DNA from: Pseudomonadales bacterium
Lineage (GTDB): Bacteria; Pseudomonadota; Gammaproteobacteria; Pseudomonadales; Pseudohongiellaceae
DNA: 64,000 nucleotides
Assembly (NCBI GenBank): GCA_024234365.1
Contig: JACKOK010000003.1
Coordinates: 186,001 to 250,000 of the forward strand
Reading direction: 5' to 3'
Position 1 is the stretch's first letter; each line of letters starts with the position of its first letter. The translations under genes were made by a program, and so were the position numbers. Below, piece by piece: positions 54,683-62,974 of this stretch. The notes beneath the pieces are model-generated. The model did not search any database. It was not told the origin of the DNA and saw only the letters and a program-made list of their open reading frames with translations.

Positions 54683-55264
54683 ATGATGATTATTCTGTTG
54701 GTTTTGTTCGTGGCAATTGTGCTGAGTCTGATCTGGGCGCGTTTCTTCTTTTTCAAAATGACCTCAGGAACGCCGAGGCTTAGCGCACTTCTTTATGACG
54801 CCATCGTGGCGACACAGATAATCACAACGCTCGTTTTTATGTTTACGCAAAGCGGCAAAAGTTTGCCGCTTTTGGTGGCAGGAATCTTCCTTTATTCGGC
54901 TTCACTTTTGTTCTTTTGGTGGGCAATTTTTACTGCGAAGAAGCTCGACTTTGCGTTCAGCAATCAAGTCGGAAATATTGTAACAACAGGTCCATTCAGA
55001 ATTGTCAGGCATCCGTTTTATACCTCTTATATTTTGTCATGGTTTAGTAGCGCTTTATTGTTTAACTCACTGATATTGTGGATTACACTGCTTTACCTGA
55101 TAGCTTTTTATTTCCTTTCTGCGCGGAAGGAAGAGGGAGTTATCTTGAAAAGCGTGTACTCAGATGAGTATAAAAAATACATACAAAATGTAGGAATGTT
55201 CCTACCCAGGATGAAAAATGGAAGCGCTCAAATTCAAGACCCTGACACAGGAAAGCGAGATTGA
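54683..55264 (+). CDS. Isoprenylcysteine carboxyl methyltransferase (ICMT)-like membrane protein
   Basis: A 193-residue membrane protein with about five hydrophobic segments. The ICMT/phospholipid methyltransferase signature follows: TTGPFRIVRHPFYTSYIL, then a double Glu (RKEEG) and YSDEYKKY. Such proteins methylate lipidic carboxylates or amines with SAM in the membrane; the substrate here is unknown. The ATG at 54683 (tandem ATG) is favoured. Its base composition is markedly AT-rich compared with the window. It overlaps the next gene by 47 bp. Confidence 0.8.
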   Translation: MMIILLVLFVAIVLSLIWARFFFFKMTSGTPRLSALLYDAIVATQIITTLVFMFTQSGKSLPLLVAGIFLYSASLLFFWWAIFTAKKLDFAFSNQVGNIVTTGPFRIVRHPFYTSYILSWFSSALLFNSLILWITLLYLIAFYFLSARKEEGVILKSVYSDEYKKYIQNVGMFLPRMKNGSAQIQDPDTGKRD

Positions 55265-55844
55265 AACCTATCTGGAAAAGTTTGAAGGGTTTGTGGGAGT
55301 GAAGCTCCCCTACGACTACTCGATGCGCAGCACAATTGTTTGTGCCTACAAGGGTGAGTCAATGGTAGGGGGGTACATGCTGGTGACGAAACCAGAATTC
55401 CGAAGCCTGATGTTTGTTCCGGATACGGTAAAGAATTCGCACGCATTTTTTCAGAACGATCAATATGAAATGATGGAGGTTAATGGGGTCTGGATCAGTT
55501 CTTCCATCAAGTCCGCCCTGGAGCAATACAGAATCTGGACTCATATGATGTGGGATGTATTCCTGGCGCGAAAAAAATTCATTCTGCTGATGGCGGACCT
55601 GCGCAACAGCAATATCCGCAACATTCATAACATGACCAATCCGGAGACCCTGTACGAAGGTGCTCCCATGCTGATGGCGGGAACCACCAGCCACGACAAG
55701 ATCCGGGTCAGTGTGACCACCCGCTGGCAGATGCTGATGAACATGCCCAAGTACTATCTGGCCTACCGCGACCGTGTACGCCGCTCCAGCAAACGTGCCA
55801 AGGGGCGTGAATTCAACCGCATGGTACGGGAAGCGCAGTCCTAG
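55218..55844 (+). CDS. Uncharacterised protein, possibly GNAT-like
   Basis: A 208-residue soluble protein of no family I recognise. The first half resembles an acyltransferase-type (GNAT) core (MRSTIVCAYKGESMVGGYML); a central EVNGVWIS...W stretch and a helical, Arg-rich C-terminus follow. The N-terminal part is AT-rich, whereas the last 250 bp return to the local GC content. Its start lies inside the ICMT-like gene, so the two are translationally linked. The GNAT suggestion is tentative. Confidence 0.65.
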   Translation: MEALKFKTLTQESEIETYLEKFEGFVGVKLPYDYSMRSTIVCAYKGESMVGGYMLVTKPEFRSLMFVPDTVKNSHAFFQNDQYEMMEVNGVWISSSIKSALEQYRIWTHMMWDVFLARKKFILLMADLRNSNIRNIHNMTNPETLYEGAPMLMAGTTSHDKIRVSVTTRWQMLMNMPKYYLAYRDRVRRSSKRAKGREFNRMVREAQS

Positions 55845-55878
55845 GCGTTTTGCCCTTTAGCAGTACACGCTTTGGTAG

Positions 55879-55914
55879 CCTGAGCCCCCGGGAAGGGGCT
55901 CGGGCACCATTTTG
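55879..55914 (+). terminator. Terminator-like hairpin after the uncharacterised gene
   Basis: CCTGAGCCCC pairs with GGGGCTCGGG with one mismatch around a CGGGA-type loop, followed by CACCATTTTG. It is 34 bp past the stop codon and probably ends the ICMT-like operon; the T-run is short. Confidence 0.55.
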
Positions 55915-56046
55915 CGTACCCTTCGGGCCGGCCTGACGGTCTTGCGGAGCGAAGGACATTGGGTCAGACTACGGCGCTGACGGGGCAGTGCATGGTGTTT
56001 TTCAGCCCAGCCAGTACCCGAGTGTTGATATCTGGGAGCAAAGAAT

Positions 56047-56307
56047 TTGAATCAGGAGAAATTACGTCACCTGCTGGGGCAGTTGCAGCAGGAGATTGCC
56101 AAAGGCGATGCGTTGGACGAGGAGACTCTCGCGCTGGTGAAACAGCTGAACGTCAATGTCGATGCGCTGATCGAGTCCGCAGAGGACGTCAACGCGCCGG
56201 TCATGGATGATGCCATCGCGCTGGAGGCACGCTTTGCAGCGACGCACCCCATGGCGGAGCGCGTGCTGCGCGAATTGATTGATACGCTTGGCCGTATCGG
56301 TATCTAA
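56047..56307 (+). CDS. DUF4404 family protein
   Basis: An 86-residue helical protein resembling DUF4404 (LRHLLGQLQQEIA ... FAATHPMAERVLRELIDTLGRIGI). The function is not known. The start is a TTG at 56047 with GGGAG eight bases upstream. It is convergent with fadE. Confidence 0.78.
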   Translation: MNQEKLRHLLGQLQQEIAKGDALDEETLALVKQLNVNVDALIESAEDVNAPVMDDAIALEARFAATHPMAERVLRELIDTLGRIGI

Positions 56308-56340
56308 GAAAGCTCAAAGCCCGCCGGGCGAGCCAAGGCC

Positions 56341-58764
56341 TCAGTCTTTGTCGAAATGCAGGCTGCTGTGTTCGTCCACCTGAATGGCCCGGTTGCGCGC
56401 CTCTTCGGCGGCAACATAGGCATCCGCCTCTTCCGTGCTGCAGATATCCTGGGCAATCGCTTCCGTTGCCAGGGTGTGCAGATTGGCGTCCCTGGGCAGC
56501 ACACCGCTGCGCATGGCCTGACGAATGCGGTCGCGCACAGGCTTGGTTTGCAGTACTTTCCTGAAGGCATCCTCCACCTGATAGGCCGGGTCGTCGTCCT
56601 GCGTCCCGATAAAGGCGTAGCGGGTAATGCGGTCGCGCAGCTCGGTGTCAGTCCACATGGACTGTACGATTTCATGGTCCAGCCTGTCAGAGGGTTTGCG
56701 GTAGGCATCGCCCCAGGGAAACACAATGCGCTTGAGCAGCGCCGCCACCAGGCGGTTGGGCAGGTTGGCAAAGAAGTCATTGAAGGCGCACTGGCATTCA
56801 TATAGGGCCAGTTCCAGGTTCCAGCGCACATAGGGCAGGTCATCGGGCGCGCGATGGTGATGCTCGTAGTAGCGCAGAACCGTGGAGGCCAGATAGAGCT
56901 GGCTAAGAACATCCCCCAGGCGCGCAGATAGCCTTTCCTTGCGCTTCAGCTCTCCGCCAAACATCAGCATGGAGATATCCGACACCATGGCCAGTGCCGA
57001 ACTCATGCGAGTGAGTTGCTGGTAATAGCCGGCAGTGCGGTCGCGAACGGGGCGGGCTGCGATGAACCCACCACTGAGCCCCAGCGTCAGGGTGCGCACA
57101 AAATTGCTGATGCCGTAGCCGATGTGGCGAAAGATCAGGCTGTCAAACTCCCGCAATCCCTCTGTGGTATCCGGGTGTTTTGCGGCGCTCATTTCCCGCG
57201 CAATAAAGGGATGGCAGCGGATGGCCCCCTGACCAAAAATCATCAGATTCCGGGTAAGAATATTCGCACCTTCCACGGTGATGCCGATCGGCATGCTCAT
57301 ATAGGCATGGGCCAGATAGTTGCTTGGGCCCATGATAAGCCCCCTTCCGGCATGGATATCCATGGCGTCCTGGATCACCCGGCGGGACTTCTCTGTCATA
57401 TGAAACTTGGCAATGGCGGAAATGACGGCCGGTTTGATGTGATTGTCCACGGCGCCGGCCGTGATAATGCGGGCGGCCTCCAGTTGATAGGCATGGCCTG
57501 CGATACGCGCCATGGCCTCCTCAACCCCCTCAAAATTGCCGATGGCGAGATTGAACTGCACGCGCAGGCGTGCGTAGGCTCCGGTCAGGCGGTAACTCAG
57601 TTTGCCGGTGGCGGTGCCCAGTGCCGGCAATGAGATGGCGCGGCCCTCGGACAGGCACTCCACCAGCATGCGCCAGCCCTGTCCGGCTCGTTCCACACCC
57701 CCGATGATCCACTCCAGCGGAATGAACACCTTGTTTCCGCGTGTGGGGCCGTTCATGAAAGTCATGCCCATCGGGAAGTGACGATGCCCGATTTCCACGC
57801 CGGGATGGTCGGTGGGAATGAGAGCGACGGTGATACCGCGATCGCTTTCCTCACTGAGCAGATGATCCGGATCCTGCAGCTTGAAGGCCAGACCCAGCAC
57901 GGTTGCCACCGGGGCCAGGGTGATGTAGCGCTTGTTCCAGTTCAGGGAAATGCCCAGGCATTCCTTGCCCTGGTATTCCCCCTTGCACACGATGCCGGTG
58001 TCGGTCATGGCGCCCGCATCGCTGCCGGCCTCGGGGCCGGTGAGGGCGAAGCAGGGGATGTCCTCACCTGTAGCCAGGCGGGGCAGATAGTGCTGGCGCT
58101 GTTCGTCTGTGCCGTATTTCATCAGCAGTTCGGCGGGCCCAAGCGAGTTGGGCACCATCGCCGTGACGGCAGCGCTGGCGCTGCGGGTGGCGATTTTGGT
58201 GACGATCGTGGAGTGGGCAAGGGCGGAGAAGCCCAGGCCGCCGTACTCCTTGGGGATGATCATGCCGAAAAATTTTTCCTGCTTGAGATAATCCCAGGCC
58301 TGGGGTGGGAGATCCTTGTCGACGTGCACGATCTGCCAGTCATTGAGCATCTGACACAGGGTTTCGGTCTGGTTCTCCAGAAAGCTCTCCTCTTCCTCGC
58401 TTAGTTGCGGAAAGGGAAGCTTCAGCCATTTTTTCCAGTCCGGTGCGCCTTTGAACAGATCGGCATCCCACCAGGTGTCGCCTGCCTCCAGCGCTTCCTG
58501 TTCCGTATCGCTCATGGGGGGCAGAACGCGTTTGAAGAACTCGAAAACCGGGCGTGACAGGCGTTCGCGGCGCAGATTGTCCTCGAAATAGAACACGGCC
58601 ACAGCGGCCAGCAGAATCCACAACAGCCAGGCAATGCCTCCATACCAGGTCATGAGCGCGAGGGCGATGGCCAGGGTGCCGAGAATGGTCCCCATGCGTG
58701 CACGCCGGTAGGCAAGTACCCAGATGACGGCAAGAAGGATGAGCAATTGTGTAAGGCTGGACAT
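56341..58764 (-). CDS. fadE: Acyl-CoA dehydrogenase FadE (membrane-associated)
   Basis: An 807-residue protein close in size to E. coli FadE (814). Two or three N-terminal membrane helices (to about residue 60) precede an acyl-CoA dehydrogenase domain with CFALTGPEAGSDAG and MGMTFMNGPTRGN, and a long C-terminal extension. It catalyses the first, FAD-dependent step of fatty acid beta-oxidation. The start at 58764 follows GGAG; upstream in-frame codons are unlike the family. It is likely monocistronic. Confidence 0.95.
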   Translation of the reverse strand: MSSLTQLLILLAVIWVLAYRRARMGTILGTLAIALALMTWYGGIAWLLWILLAAVAVFYFEDNLRRERLSRPVFEFFKRVLPPMSDTEQEALEAGDTWWDADLFKGAPDWKKWLKLPFPQLSEEEESFLENQTETLCQMLNDWQIVHVDKDLPPQAWDYLKQEKFFGMIIPKEYGGLGFSALAHSTIVTKIATRSASAAVTAMVPNSLGPAELLMKYGTDEQRQHYLPRLATGEDIPCFALTGPEAGSDAGAMTDTGIVCKGEYQGKECLGISLNWNKRYITLAPVATVLGLAFKLQDPDHLLSEESDRGITVALIPTDHPGVEIGHRHFPMGMTFMNGPTRGNKVFIPLEWIIGGVERAGQGWRMLVECLSEGRAISLPALGTATGKLSYRLTGAYARLRVQFNLAIGNFEGVEEAMARIAGHAYQLEAARIITAGAVDNHIKPAVISAIAKFHMTEKSRRVIQDAMDIHAGRGLIMGPSNYLAHAYMSMPIGITVEGANILTRNLMIFGQGAIRCHPFIAREMSAAKHPDTTEGLREFDSLIFRHIGYGISNFVRTLTLGLSGGFIAARPVRDRTAGYYQQLTRMSSALAMVSDISMLMFGGELKRKERLSARLGDVLSQLYLASTVLRYYEHHHRAPDDLPYVRWNLELALYECQCAFNDFFANLPNRLVAALLKRIVFPWGDAYRKPSDRLDHEIVQSMWTDTELRDRITRYAFIGTQDDDPAYQVEDAFRKVLQTKPVRDRIRQAMRSGVLPRDANLHTLATEAIAQDICSTEEADAYVAAEEARNRAIQVDEHSSLHFDKD

Positions 58765-58851
58765 GGAGACACTCCGTCGATGGCGGTGATGAGAGGTGTG
58801 TTTCGCCTGGGGCAACATGAATCCATGCCCCGGGACGACAGTCGACAGGCT

Positions 58852-59898
58852 CTAAGATAGCACTGACTGCGGCAGAATGTGATGCCCGGCAAGTCGCAGC
58901 AGGAGTTGTGCCAGCTCCAGCCAGGGATTGGAGGCCGACATCCCCTTGGCAGCCAGATCGATTTGCCGTGCCTGACGCAGCATATCCTGCAGGGCATCCA
59001 GGCTGTGACGCTGCGCGGCTTCGCCCATGGCTTTTTCATGGTTGCGCCGGATGCCTTCACGCTTGAGTGCATCGCTCAGACGGTAGCCCTGTTGCAGGGC
59101 TTCGGCGATCGGGATCAGGCGACGCAGTTCCGCACTGAGGGCCCCCAGAATCATCAGCACTTCCGCGCCTTCGGTCTTGAGGCCGTTGAGCACCTTGATG
59201 CAGCGGCGGGCATCGCCGAGCAGGGCGGCATCCATCAGATTGAAAATATTGTAGCGGGCGCTGTCGGCCACCAGGCCCATGATCTGTTTGCGATCCAGAT
59301 GTACGGGATTGCCCGTGTTGGCGCCGCTGAGGACGGCCAGCTTCTGAATCTCCTGGTCGGCGGCGAGCAGATTGCCTTCTACGCGGTCGGCAAGAATGTT
59401 CAGGGCATCCCGGTCCGCGCTCATCCCGGCCGCTTTCATGCGCCCCTGTATCCAGCCGGGCAGGCGATCGGCATTGATCGGCCATACCGTGACAAAGACG
59501 CCGGCGGACTCCAGCCCCTTGAACCACTGAGTGTTCAGGGAGGCCGGCTCCACGCGTGGGGTGACCAGGATCAGCACATTGTCCGGGTTGGGCGACTGCA
59601 GATATTGCTTGAGGGCGGTTTTGCCGGCGTCGTCCAGTTTGCCCGTCTGCAGGCGCAGCTCCAGGATGCGCCGTTCGGCGAACAGGGACAGGCTGTTGCT
59701 GGCTTGCAACAGGGCCTGCCAGTCAAAATTTCTGTCGAGGAAGAACAGCTCCCATTCCGTGAAACCGGCTTCACGACAGCGGGTGCGCAGCAATGACAGG
59801 CTTTCCTGAACGAGCAGGGTGTCATCCCCTGCGATCCAGTAGAAGTTGCCCAGACGGGAGCGGGTATGGGCGTCGAGCTGGTCAGCGTTGATGCGCAC
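58852..59898 (-). CDS. holA: DNA polymerase III delta subunit
   Basis: A 348-residue clamp-loader subunit with the family pattern: WIAGDDTLLVQESL at the start, FLDRNFDWQALL, and an AAA+ lid region with DRVEGNLLAADQEIQKLAVL. It opens the beta clamp. It follows lptE by 11 bp, as in the conserved lptE-holA pair. In E. coli nadD comes next; here nadD is 19 kb away on the other strand. Confidence 0.95.
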   Translation of the reverse strand: MRINADQLDAHTRSRLGNFYWIAGDDTLLVQESLSLLRTRCREAGFTEWELFFLDRNFDWQALLQASNSLSLFAERRILELRLQTGKLDDAGKTALKQYLQSPNPDNVLILVTPRVEPASLNTQWFKGLESAGVFVTVWPINADRLPGWIQGRMKAAGMSADRDALNILADRVEGNLLAADQEIQKLAVLSGANTGNPVHLDRKQIMGLVADSARYNIFNLMDAALLGDARRCIKVLNGLKTEGAEVLMILGALSAELRRLIPIAEALQQGYRLSDALKREGIRRNHEKAMGEAAQRHSLDALQDMLRQARQIDLAAKGMSASNPWLELAQLLLRLAGHHILPQSVLS

Positions 59899-59909
59899 GC
59901 GCCCTCCCT

Positions 59910-60416
59910 TTACTGCGCTGCGGCGAGCGCGCGCAGGCGGCTGAGCAGTTGCTGGGCAAACTGTTGTCGCATTTCCTGGCGCACCAGGTCTTCTTCCTGG
60001 AGGCTGCCCGCGGTGTTGTAACTGTCGAAGAACAACTGGTTCTCCACGATGATACGCTCGGGTTCCAGCAGGGTCACACCGTTCTGGCTCAGCGAAACTT
60101 CGGCGCTGAGCAGGTAGCGGTATTGTGCGGCAGTGGCACGCCCGTTGACCGTGGCTGCCTGGCTGTCGAACTCTTCGGGGCCGATCTGCAGCACATAGGC
60201 GGCTTCGCTGGCGTCTGCCACCAGGCGCAGTTGCTGGGCCTGCAATGCCGTCTGCACACTTTGGCTCAGCGGGCTGTTTTCCTGGGCGCTGCGGAGGAAG
60301 ACCGTATCGCTGCCGGGGGGCAGGGCGGGGCGTTCACTGCCACGCAGGGCAAAACCACAGCTGCTGAGCAACAGGCTGAGACAGAAGAGACTGGCAATCC
60401 GGATGATGTTTGGCAT
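59910..60416 (-). CDS. lptE: LPS-assembly lipoprotein LptE
   Basis: A 168-residue outer-membrane lipoprotein with lipobox LLSSCGFALRG near residue 19, the usual LptE start. The mature part is alpha/beta, with EAAYVLQIGPEEFDSQ and a C-terminal QQLLSRLRALAA helix. It plugs LptD to insert lipopolysaccharide. The ATG at 60416 follows AGGAA. It lies 19 bp from corC with no leuS or lnt between, unlike many relatives. Confidence 0.92.
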   Translation of the reverse strand: MPNIIRIASLFCLSLLLSSCGFALRGSERPALPPGSDTVFLRSAQENSPLSQSVQTALQAQQLRLVADASEAAYVLQIGPEEFDSQAATVNGRATAAQYRYLLSAEVSLSQNGVTLLEPERIIVENQLFFDSYNTAGSLQEEDLVRQEMRQQFAQQLLSRLRALAAAQ

Positions 60417-60435
60417 AGAGATTCCTGTTCCGGGT

Positions 60436-61305
60436 TCAGCTTGAGGGGGCTGTGGCAGCGTCCGCCGGAGCGGCCTGAACCCGCAGCAGGCGGATCTGGC
60501 GGCTGTCGGCATTGAGTATGGTGAACTGGAAATTGCCGATGATGGCAGTCTCGTCACGCTCGGGGATGTGGTTGAGATGTTGCAGTACCAATCCACCGAT
60601 GGTATCGACCTCATGGTCGTCGAAATCGCTGCCGAAGTATTCATTGAAGTCGGCAATCGGGGTCAGGGCCTTGACGATGTGGGATTTGCCGTCGACCTTT
60701 TTAATGTAGCTCTCGTCGTCCACATCGTATTCGTCGTCGATCTCTCCCACGATCTGCTCCAGCACGTCCTCGATGGTGACCACGCCACAGGGACTGCCAT
60801 ATTCATCAATCACGATGGCCATGTGATGGCGGGTTTCACGGAACTCGCGCAGCAGCACATTCAGACGTTTGCTCTCCGGCACGAAGGTTGCCGGGCGCAT
60901 GATGTCCTTGAGATCAAAGGCTTCGTTATCCCGCTGAACGGCATAACGCAGTAGATCCTTGGCCAGCAGGATGCCCACCACGGAGTCGGAGTTCTCCGCC
61001 AGGACCGGGAAGCGGGAATGGGAGACCTTGACCACGGTGTCGAGGACTTCTTCCAGCGTATTGCGGGCCGAGACGGAGACAACCTGCGGGCGGGGAATCA
61101 TGATCTCCCGTACCTGCATATTGGAGACCTGCAGTGCCCCTTCAATAATGGAGAGCGCGTCGGTGTCCAGCACCTTGTCCTGCTCGGCATTGCGCAGCAA
61201 TTCCAGCAGGCTCTTGGTGTCCGTGGGTTCGTCCGAAAAAATCTGTGCGATTCTGTCGATCCAGGAACGGGGGCGTGGGTCGGGACTGATATGCTCGTCA
61301 GCCAT
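60436..61305 (-). CDS. corC: CorC-type transporter-associated protein (CBS domains)
   Basis: A 289-residue cytoplasmic protein with two CBS domains (about 65-125 and 130-190; MIPRPQVV and VIDEYGSPCGVVTIEDVLE are typical) and a C-terminal CorC/HlyC domain (TIGGLVLQHL). It is linked to magnesium or cobalt efflux and, in this gene order, to envelope maintenance (ybeX). It is downstream of ybeY. The lnt gene that normally follows is absent. Confidence 0.93.
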   Translation of the reverse strand: MADEHISPDPRPRSWIDRIAQIFSDEPTDTKSLLELLRNAEQDKVLDTDALSIIEGALQVSNMQVREIMIPRPQVVSVSARNTLEEVLDTVVKVSHSRFPVLAENSDSVVGILLAKDLLRYAVQRDNEAFDLKDIMRPATFVPESKRLNVLLREFRETRHHMAIVIDEYGSPCGVVTIEDVLEQIVGEIDDEYDVDDESYIKKVDGKSHIVKALTPIADFNEYFGSDFDDHEVDTIGGLVLQHLNHIPERDETAIIGNFQFTILNADSRQIRLLRVQAAPADAATAPSS

Positions 61306-61368
61306 GGCGGCGTTCGGCTCCTTTGAGAACGGGGGACTGGCGTGTGTCAGTGGGGAGGGCAGGCTGTG

Positions 61369-61863
61369 TCATTCTTGCCCCTGCTCACCGGCATAAGGGT
61401 CGGCAATGTTCTGCGTGGCCAGAATACGGCGTTCCAGTGCCTCCATGGCCTCGGCCTCCTGCGGCTCCTCATGGTCATGACCCAGCAGGTGCAGCAGGCC
61501 ATGCACCGTCATATGCGCCCAGTGGGCCTGTTCCGGTTTGTCCTGCTCCCGGGCTTCCCGTTGCACAACGGCGGCGCAGATCGCCAGATCACCCAGTGGT
61601 GTTTCCTCGAGAGCATCCAGCACGGCAGACGGCAATTCGGGGCGGAAGGACAGCACATTGGTGGGTTTGTCCTTGTGGCGGTAATGCAGGTTGAGCTGTG
61701 CCGATTCGTCTTCCGGCACGATGCGGATGCCAAGACTGAGGGGCCTGGTGTCCTGAATATCGAGGGTGCTCAGTGTTGCCTCGACCCAATGCTGGAAATC
61801 CGCCTCTTCCGGCACGCCCGGATGCTCGGGGCAGCCGTTGTCCACGTCAAGCATCACGCGCAT
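61369..61863 (-). CDS. ybeY: Endoribonuclease YbeY
   Basis: A 164-residue zinc protein with the signature VHGLLHLLGHDHE (three ligand histidines). It matures 16S rRNA 3' ends and takes part in ribosome quality control. It begins 1 bp after the phoH-like gene ends, so it is coupled to it. The N-terminal section (MLDVDNGC) is typical. Confidence 0.95.
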   Translation of the reverse strand: MRVMLDVDNGCPEHPGVPEEADFQHWVEATLSTLDIQDTRPLSLGIRIVPEDESAQLNLHYRHKDKPTNVLSFRPELPSAVLDALEETPLGDLAICAAVVQREAREQDKPEQAHWAHMTVHGLLHLLGHDHEEPQEAEAMEALERRILATQNIADPYAGEQGQE

Positions 61864-61864
61864 C

Positions 61865-62875
61865 TCAATGCTCCTGGCCGTTCAGCGGGGCGATGGTTTT
61901 CTGGTCGTAACGGTCATAGGCCTCCACGATGCGCTGGACCAGCGTGTGGCGCACCACATCGCGGGAGTCGAACCAGGTAAAACCGATTCCTTCCACATCC
62001 TTGAGCACCTGGGTCACATGCACCAGGCCGGAGCGGGTTCCCTTGGGCAGGTCGATCTGGGAGACATCGCCGGTAATGACGGCGGTGGAGCCAAAACCCA
62101 GGCGGGTGAGGAACATTTTCATCTGCGAGGTGGTGGTGTTCTGGCTTTCATCCAGGATGATAAAGGACTTGTTCAGGGTGCGCCCGCGCATATAGGCCAG
62201 TGGCGCGATTTCGATGATGTTTTTCTCGATCAGGCGGCCAACGCGTTCCACGCCCAGCATCTCATAGAGTGCGTCATAGAGTGGTCGCAGATAGGGATCC
62301 ACCTTCTGGGTCAGGTCGCCGGGCAGGAAGCCGAGCTTCTCGCCAGCCTCGACCGCCGGGCGCACGAGCAGCAGGCGCTGCACGCGGTCCTGCACCAGCG
62401 CCTCGACCGCCGCCGCAACGGCCAGGTAGGTCTTGCCGGTGCCGGCAGGGCCAATGCCGAAGTTGATGTCGTGCCGGAAGATCGACTGCACATACTCCTG
62501 TTGATGCTTGCCACGGGGTTTTACGGACACATTGGGTGTCTTGATCAGCAGGGACTTCTCGACATCGAAACGGGGTGTGTCACTCGCCACGGGCGCTTCG
62601 TGAGCGGCCTCCTTGAGCAGCAGGTGAACCGTGTCCGGATCGACACCGGCTCCGCTGGCAGTAGCCTCATAGAGTTTGTGCAGCACCTGCGCGGCACTGA
62701 GCACAGCCTGCCGGGAGCCGCTGAGTTTGAATTCGTTGCCACGGTTCTGAATCTTGAGCGCCAGGGACTGCTCGATCTGATGCAAGTGTTCGTTGAGGCG
62801 GCCGCAAAGATTGGCCAGGCGCTGTGTGTTGTCGGGCTCGAGAACGAGCCTCTGGGTATAAGTCCGGGTTGTCAT
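61865..62875 (-). CDS. ybeZ: PhoH-like ATPase (YbeZ)
   Basis: A 336-residue PhoH-family ATPase. Walker A is GIGPAGTGKT, Walker B is FIILDESQNTT, and an N-terminal KH-like region precedes them. It is thought to act with YbeY in rRNA maturation. It sits between miaB and ybeY as in E. coli. Confidence 0.95.
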   Translation of the reverse strand: MTTRTYTQRLVLEPDNTQRLANLCGRLNEHLHQIEQSLALKIQNRGNEFKLSGSRQAVLSAAQVLHKLYEATASGAGVDPDTVHLLLKEAAHEAPVASDTPRFDVEKSLLIKTPNVSVKPRGKHQQEYVQSIFRHDINFGIGPAGTGKTYLAVAAAVEALVQDRVQRLLLVRPAVEAGEKLGFLPGDLTQKVDPYLRPLYDALYEMLGVERVGRLIEKNIIEIAPLAYMRGRTLNKSFIILDESQNTTTSQMKMFLTRLGFGSTAVITGDVSQIDLPKGTRSGLVHVTQVLKDVEGIGFTWFDSRDVVRHTLVQRIVEAYDRYDQKTIAPLNGQEH

Positions 62876-62974
62876 TAAGACAGTTTGTGAACCTCCTGCT
62901 GGATTCGACGGCCCCTAGTATAGCAGCCTATCTGCGTCTGTACGCACTCTGTGATGCTCGCCAGCATCGCAGAT

